NCBI GenBank assembly: GCA_900546415.1
Contig: URCY01000029.1
Location: 1 to 22,279 of the forward strand
Origin: an uncultured Eubacteriales bacterium
GTDB taxonomy: Bacteria > Bacillota > Clostridia > Oscillospirales > Oscillospiraceae
Reading direction: 5' to 3'
Length of the DNA stretch: 22,279 bases
The notes beneath the pieces were generated by a model. The model made no database searches. It had not been told where the DNA came from and saw nothing but the letters and a program-made list of their open reading frames with translations. The translations under genes were made by a program, and so were the position numbers. This document shows positions 20,642 to 22,279 of this stretch, one piece after another (within the stretch, counting starts at the first letter, position 1; the number at the start of each line of letters is the position of its first letter).

Positions 20642-21939
20642 GTACCTTCGTCCGCATCGGAAAAAAAGTGAAACGCTTTGCCAAGCGCGTGCTCCTGCCC
20701 GAACCGGCCCGCTGCGTCTCCTACACCCGCCGCATTGAGCGCGTGAAAACCGATGAGCGCGTCTGCGCCATGACCTTCGACGACGGCCCGATGGCACTCC
20801 CGGCGTCCCCGGATGCCTTCGGCGGCCGCGCCCTGACGGACGTCCTGCTCGACACGCTCGACGAATTCGGCGCCAAGGGCACCTTTGACGTCGTCGGCGA
20901 TACGTCCGGCAACTACCCCGACGTCTGCGGCGCGCTCGGCAGTCCGACGTGGGGCGGCACGGCCTACGACCACTACCCCTGCTTCGGGCAGGACGCCCAC
21001 GGCGGCGCGCTGAACTGTCCCGAGCTGCTTGAGCGCATCATTCGGGAGGGGCACCAGATCACGAACCACGGCTATCGCCATGCCCTGTTTGGCAAAAAGC
21101 CCTATGTCTACGGCAAGCGCCATGTGCTCGGCACGCTCGACGCCGTGGTCGACGATCTGACAAAGCTCGACCGTCTGCTGCAAAGCCACGGCTACCGCAT
21201 GACGATGAGCCGCCCGCCGCACTACGTCGACCGCATCGACAAGCGCTTCACGTCCTACGACGCTTATGACCGCATGGGCTATCTCTATCTCGCGGCGAGC
21301 TTCGACGGCGCGGGCTGGCTCCCGTCCCACGCAGAGGATCCCATCGCGGCCGAGCTTGACGAGATGGTCGCACCCGTGCAGAAAAAGCTCGCGGAGGATC
21401 CCGATTTCTTCTGCGGCCAGATCATTTTCCAGAAGGACGGCTACAACATGGCCAAGCGGACGCCCGTCGCGGCGGGTCTGCGCCGCCAGCTTGAGCTGCT
21501 GACGGACGCGGGATATCGCGTCGTGACCGTGCAGGAGCTGCTCGAGCGCCATTCGCCCTTTGCCGACGTCGGCCGGGACGACCCGGATTTCGACGCCTTT
21601 TGCGCGCTGCAAAAAACGCGCGCCGTGGTCTATTCCAACAACACGCTCCAGCCGGACAAGCCGATGACCGCCGGGGAGCTTGCGATGCTGTTCGCGCCGC
21701 GCAGCGCCGCCGTTGACGATCGGCTTGCGGCCCTGCAAGCCGGAAACCGCGCCTATCGCAGCCGCTGCAGCGGCGCAATGGCATGGTGCATCCGAAACGG
21801 GCTGCTCCCGCAGGGCATTTCCGAGCGTGCAGGTGTCACGGCCGAACTGCTTCGCCCCGCCGCTGACCGCTTCACGGAGCTGCCGACGGGCAGCGCGCCC
21901 CTCAGCCGCCGCGCCGTTCTGCGCGCCGCCCGGCCGTGA
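20638..21939 (+). CDS. Polysaccharide deacetylase (NodB/CE4) with C-terminal SLH-like repeats
   Basis: In this 433-residue protein the CE4 deacetylase domain spans ~40-305, with TFDDGP (46-51, catalytic D48, metal D49) and the metal histidines H144 and H148 in ITNHGYRHAL. RPPHYVDR and DGYN later in the domain match family positions. The domain carries an insertion around residues 90-127 (NYPDVCGALGSPTWGG...). After residue 305 the chain changes to a module resembling an SLH repeat (SPFADVGRDDPDFDAFCALQ...NTLQPDKPMTAGELAMLFAP, ~306-353). A second, more degenerate one follows (~357-415, MAWCIRNGLLPQG). No clear signal peptide is present: the N-terminus is very basic (VRIGKKVKRFAKRVLL). It overlaps the PHP gene by ATGA and has GAGAGGTGG upstream. 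Confidence 0.88.
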   Translation: MSTFVRIGKKVKRFAKRVLLPEPARCVSYTRRIERVKTDERVCAMTFDDGPMALPASPDAFGGRALTDVLLDTLDEFGAKGTFDVVGDTSGNYPDVCGALGSPTWGGTAYDHYPCFGQDAHGGALNCPELLERIIREGHQITNHGYRHALFGKKPYVYGKRHVLGTLDAVVDDLTKLDRLLQSHGYRMTMSRPPHYVDRIDKRFTSYDAYDRMGYLYLAASFDGAGWLPSHAEDPIAAELDEMVAPVQKKLAEDPDFFCGQIIFQKDGYNMAKRTPVAAGLRRQLELLTDAGYRVVTVQELLERHSPFADVGRDDPDFDAFCALQKTRAVVYSNNTLQPDKPMTAGELAMLFAPRSAAVDDRLAALQAGNRAYRSRCSGAMAWCIRNGLLPQGISERAGVTAELLRPAADRFTELPTGSAPLSRRAVLRAARP

Positions 21940-22040
21940 CGGCAGCGCGGTGATACCCGCGCAGAACGCTCTGCAATGCCGACCTGATACACGGAATATG
22001 CACCGCGCAGCCGCACGCTCCCGCACGCACAGGCATGACA

Positions 22041-22090
22041 AAGCGCCCCCTCCGGATGACCCGAAGGAGGCGCTTGTTCTGTCTTCTTTT
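22041..22090 (+). terminator. Terminator after the deacetylase operon
   Basis: AAGCGCCCCCTCCGG (22041-22055) pairs, with two non-Watson-Crick positions, with CCGAAGGAGGCGCTT (22061-22075). It is followed by a T-rich stretch (GTTCTGTCTTCTTTTAT). The ~100 bases between the stop at 21939 and this hairpin show nothing else. Confidence 0.75.
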
Positions 22091-22122
22091 ATACCGAAGG
22101 CTACGGTTTCAATCCGGCATCC

Positions 22123-22279
22123 TTAGGGAACCTCTGAATGAATCGGCAGCGGCACTCAGCGGGCCTTTTGCCCCAGCTTATCGGTTTGAAAATCTTGAAA
22201 TACGTAAAGGATTCCTGCGATTTTCAAACCTCAATTTGGAACAAAATCCCTCGCTGACCGCTCTTGCAATTTAATCAGA
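22123..22279. mobile_element. MITE-like element, copy 2, running off the window
   Basis: GGGAACCTCTGAAT begins at 22126 after TTA. The next ~150 bases follow copy 1 (2825-2991) in the same orientation with scattered substitutions. The inner stem GGTTTGAAAATC (22183-22194) / GATTTTCAAACC (22219-22230) is perfect here, whereas copy 1 has one mismatch. The window ends at AATCAGA, just inside the expected right inverted repeat. Confidence 0.85.

Noticed and set aside
22035..22274. Small plus-strand ORF covering copy 2 of the MITE
   Set aside because: It spans a terminator and the inverted repeat, copy 1 does not keep an equivalent ORF, and there is no ribosome binding site. The repeat is better explained as a non-coding palindrome.
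1..22279. tRNA, rRNA or CRISPR arrays
   Set aside because: I saw no tRNA-like cloverleaf with GGTTCRA, no rRNA segments and no regularly spaced direct repeats in either strand.

Overview
The window looks like a contig from a high-GC, gut-type member of the Clostridia, most likely Oscillospirales. The evidence is GC-rich coding with strong third-position GC bias, Firmicutes-style ribosome binding sites, sigma-A promoters with TATAAT boxes, and Firmicutes gene sets (minD-mgsA, Asp23/YloU-FakA, CsaB, DapH, SLH-like domains, an ECF S-component). The first ~600 bases do not fit. They have lower GC, different codon use, and encode the middle of a Bacteroidota-type AAA-ATPase/nuclease protein, which joins abruptly to the 3' end of a clostridial recJ. 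This looks like a chimeric join or an insertion.

Layout. 1-600: 5'- and 3'-truncated Bacteroidota-type ORF. 601-2142 (-): recJ, cut at its C-terminus. 2417-2827 (+): small membrane zinc-ribbon protein. 2825-2991: a ~161 bp MITE-like element flanked by TAA. A second copy runs into the right end of the window (22123-22279). 3054-8226 (-) is one long co-directional run. It starts with minD, mgsA-like, dapH and uppP, then a terminator, then a VanY-type carboxypeptidase. It ends with a phage-type lysis cassette (XhlA-like, small membrane/holin-like, amidase). 8499-8954 (+): mscL. 9064-10376 (+): a cobalamin riboswitch controlling a transcobalamin-like (DUF4430) lipoprotein and an ECF S-component. 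10549-12753 (-): a glycosyltransferase-CsaB fusion. It is transcribed divergently, from a shared symmetric -10 region, from a DUF4330 protein and an O-antigen-ligase-like polymerase (12865-14924, +). 15069-18708 (+): gpmI, an Asp23/Gls24 protein and a FakA-like kinase. 18753-21939 (+): an overlapping ATP-grasp / PHP phosphoesterase / SLH-like polysaccharide deacetylase operon, whose first start codon lies inside a long hairpin.

Most of the window serves the cell envelope: lipid-carrier recycling (uppP), diaminopimelate synthesis (dapH), peptide trimming (VanY), division-site placement (minD), mechanosensation (mscL), and a probable secondary cell-wall polymer route (GT-CsaB, ligase-like polymerase). 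The SLH-like deacetylase could use that polymer as its anchor. The most promising leads are the B12-regulated lipoprotein/ECF pair, an MgsA homologue that has lost its catalytic aspartate, the start-codon hairpin before the ATP-grasp gene, the bidirectional promoter, and the MITE family.
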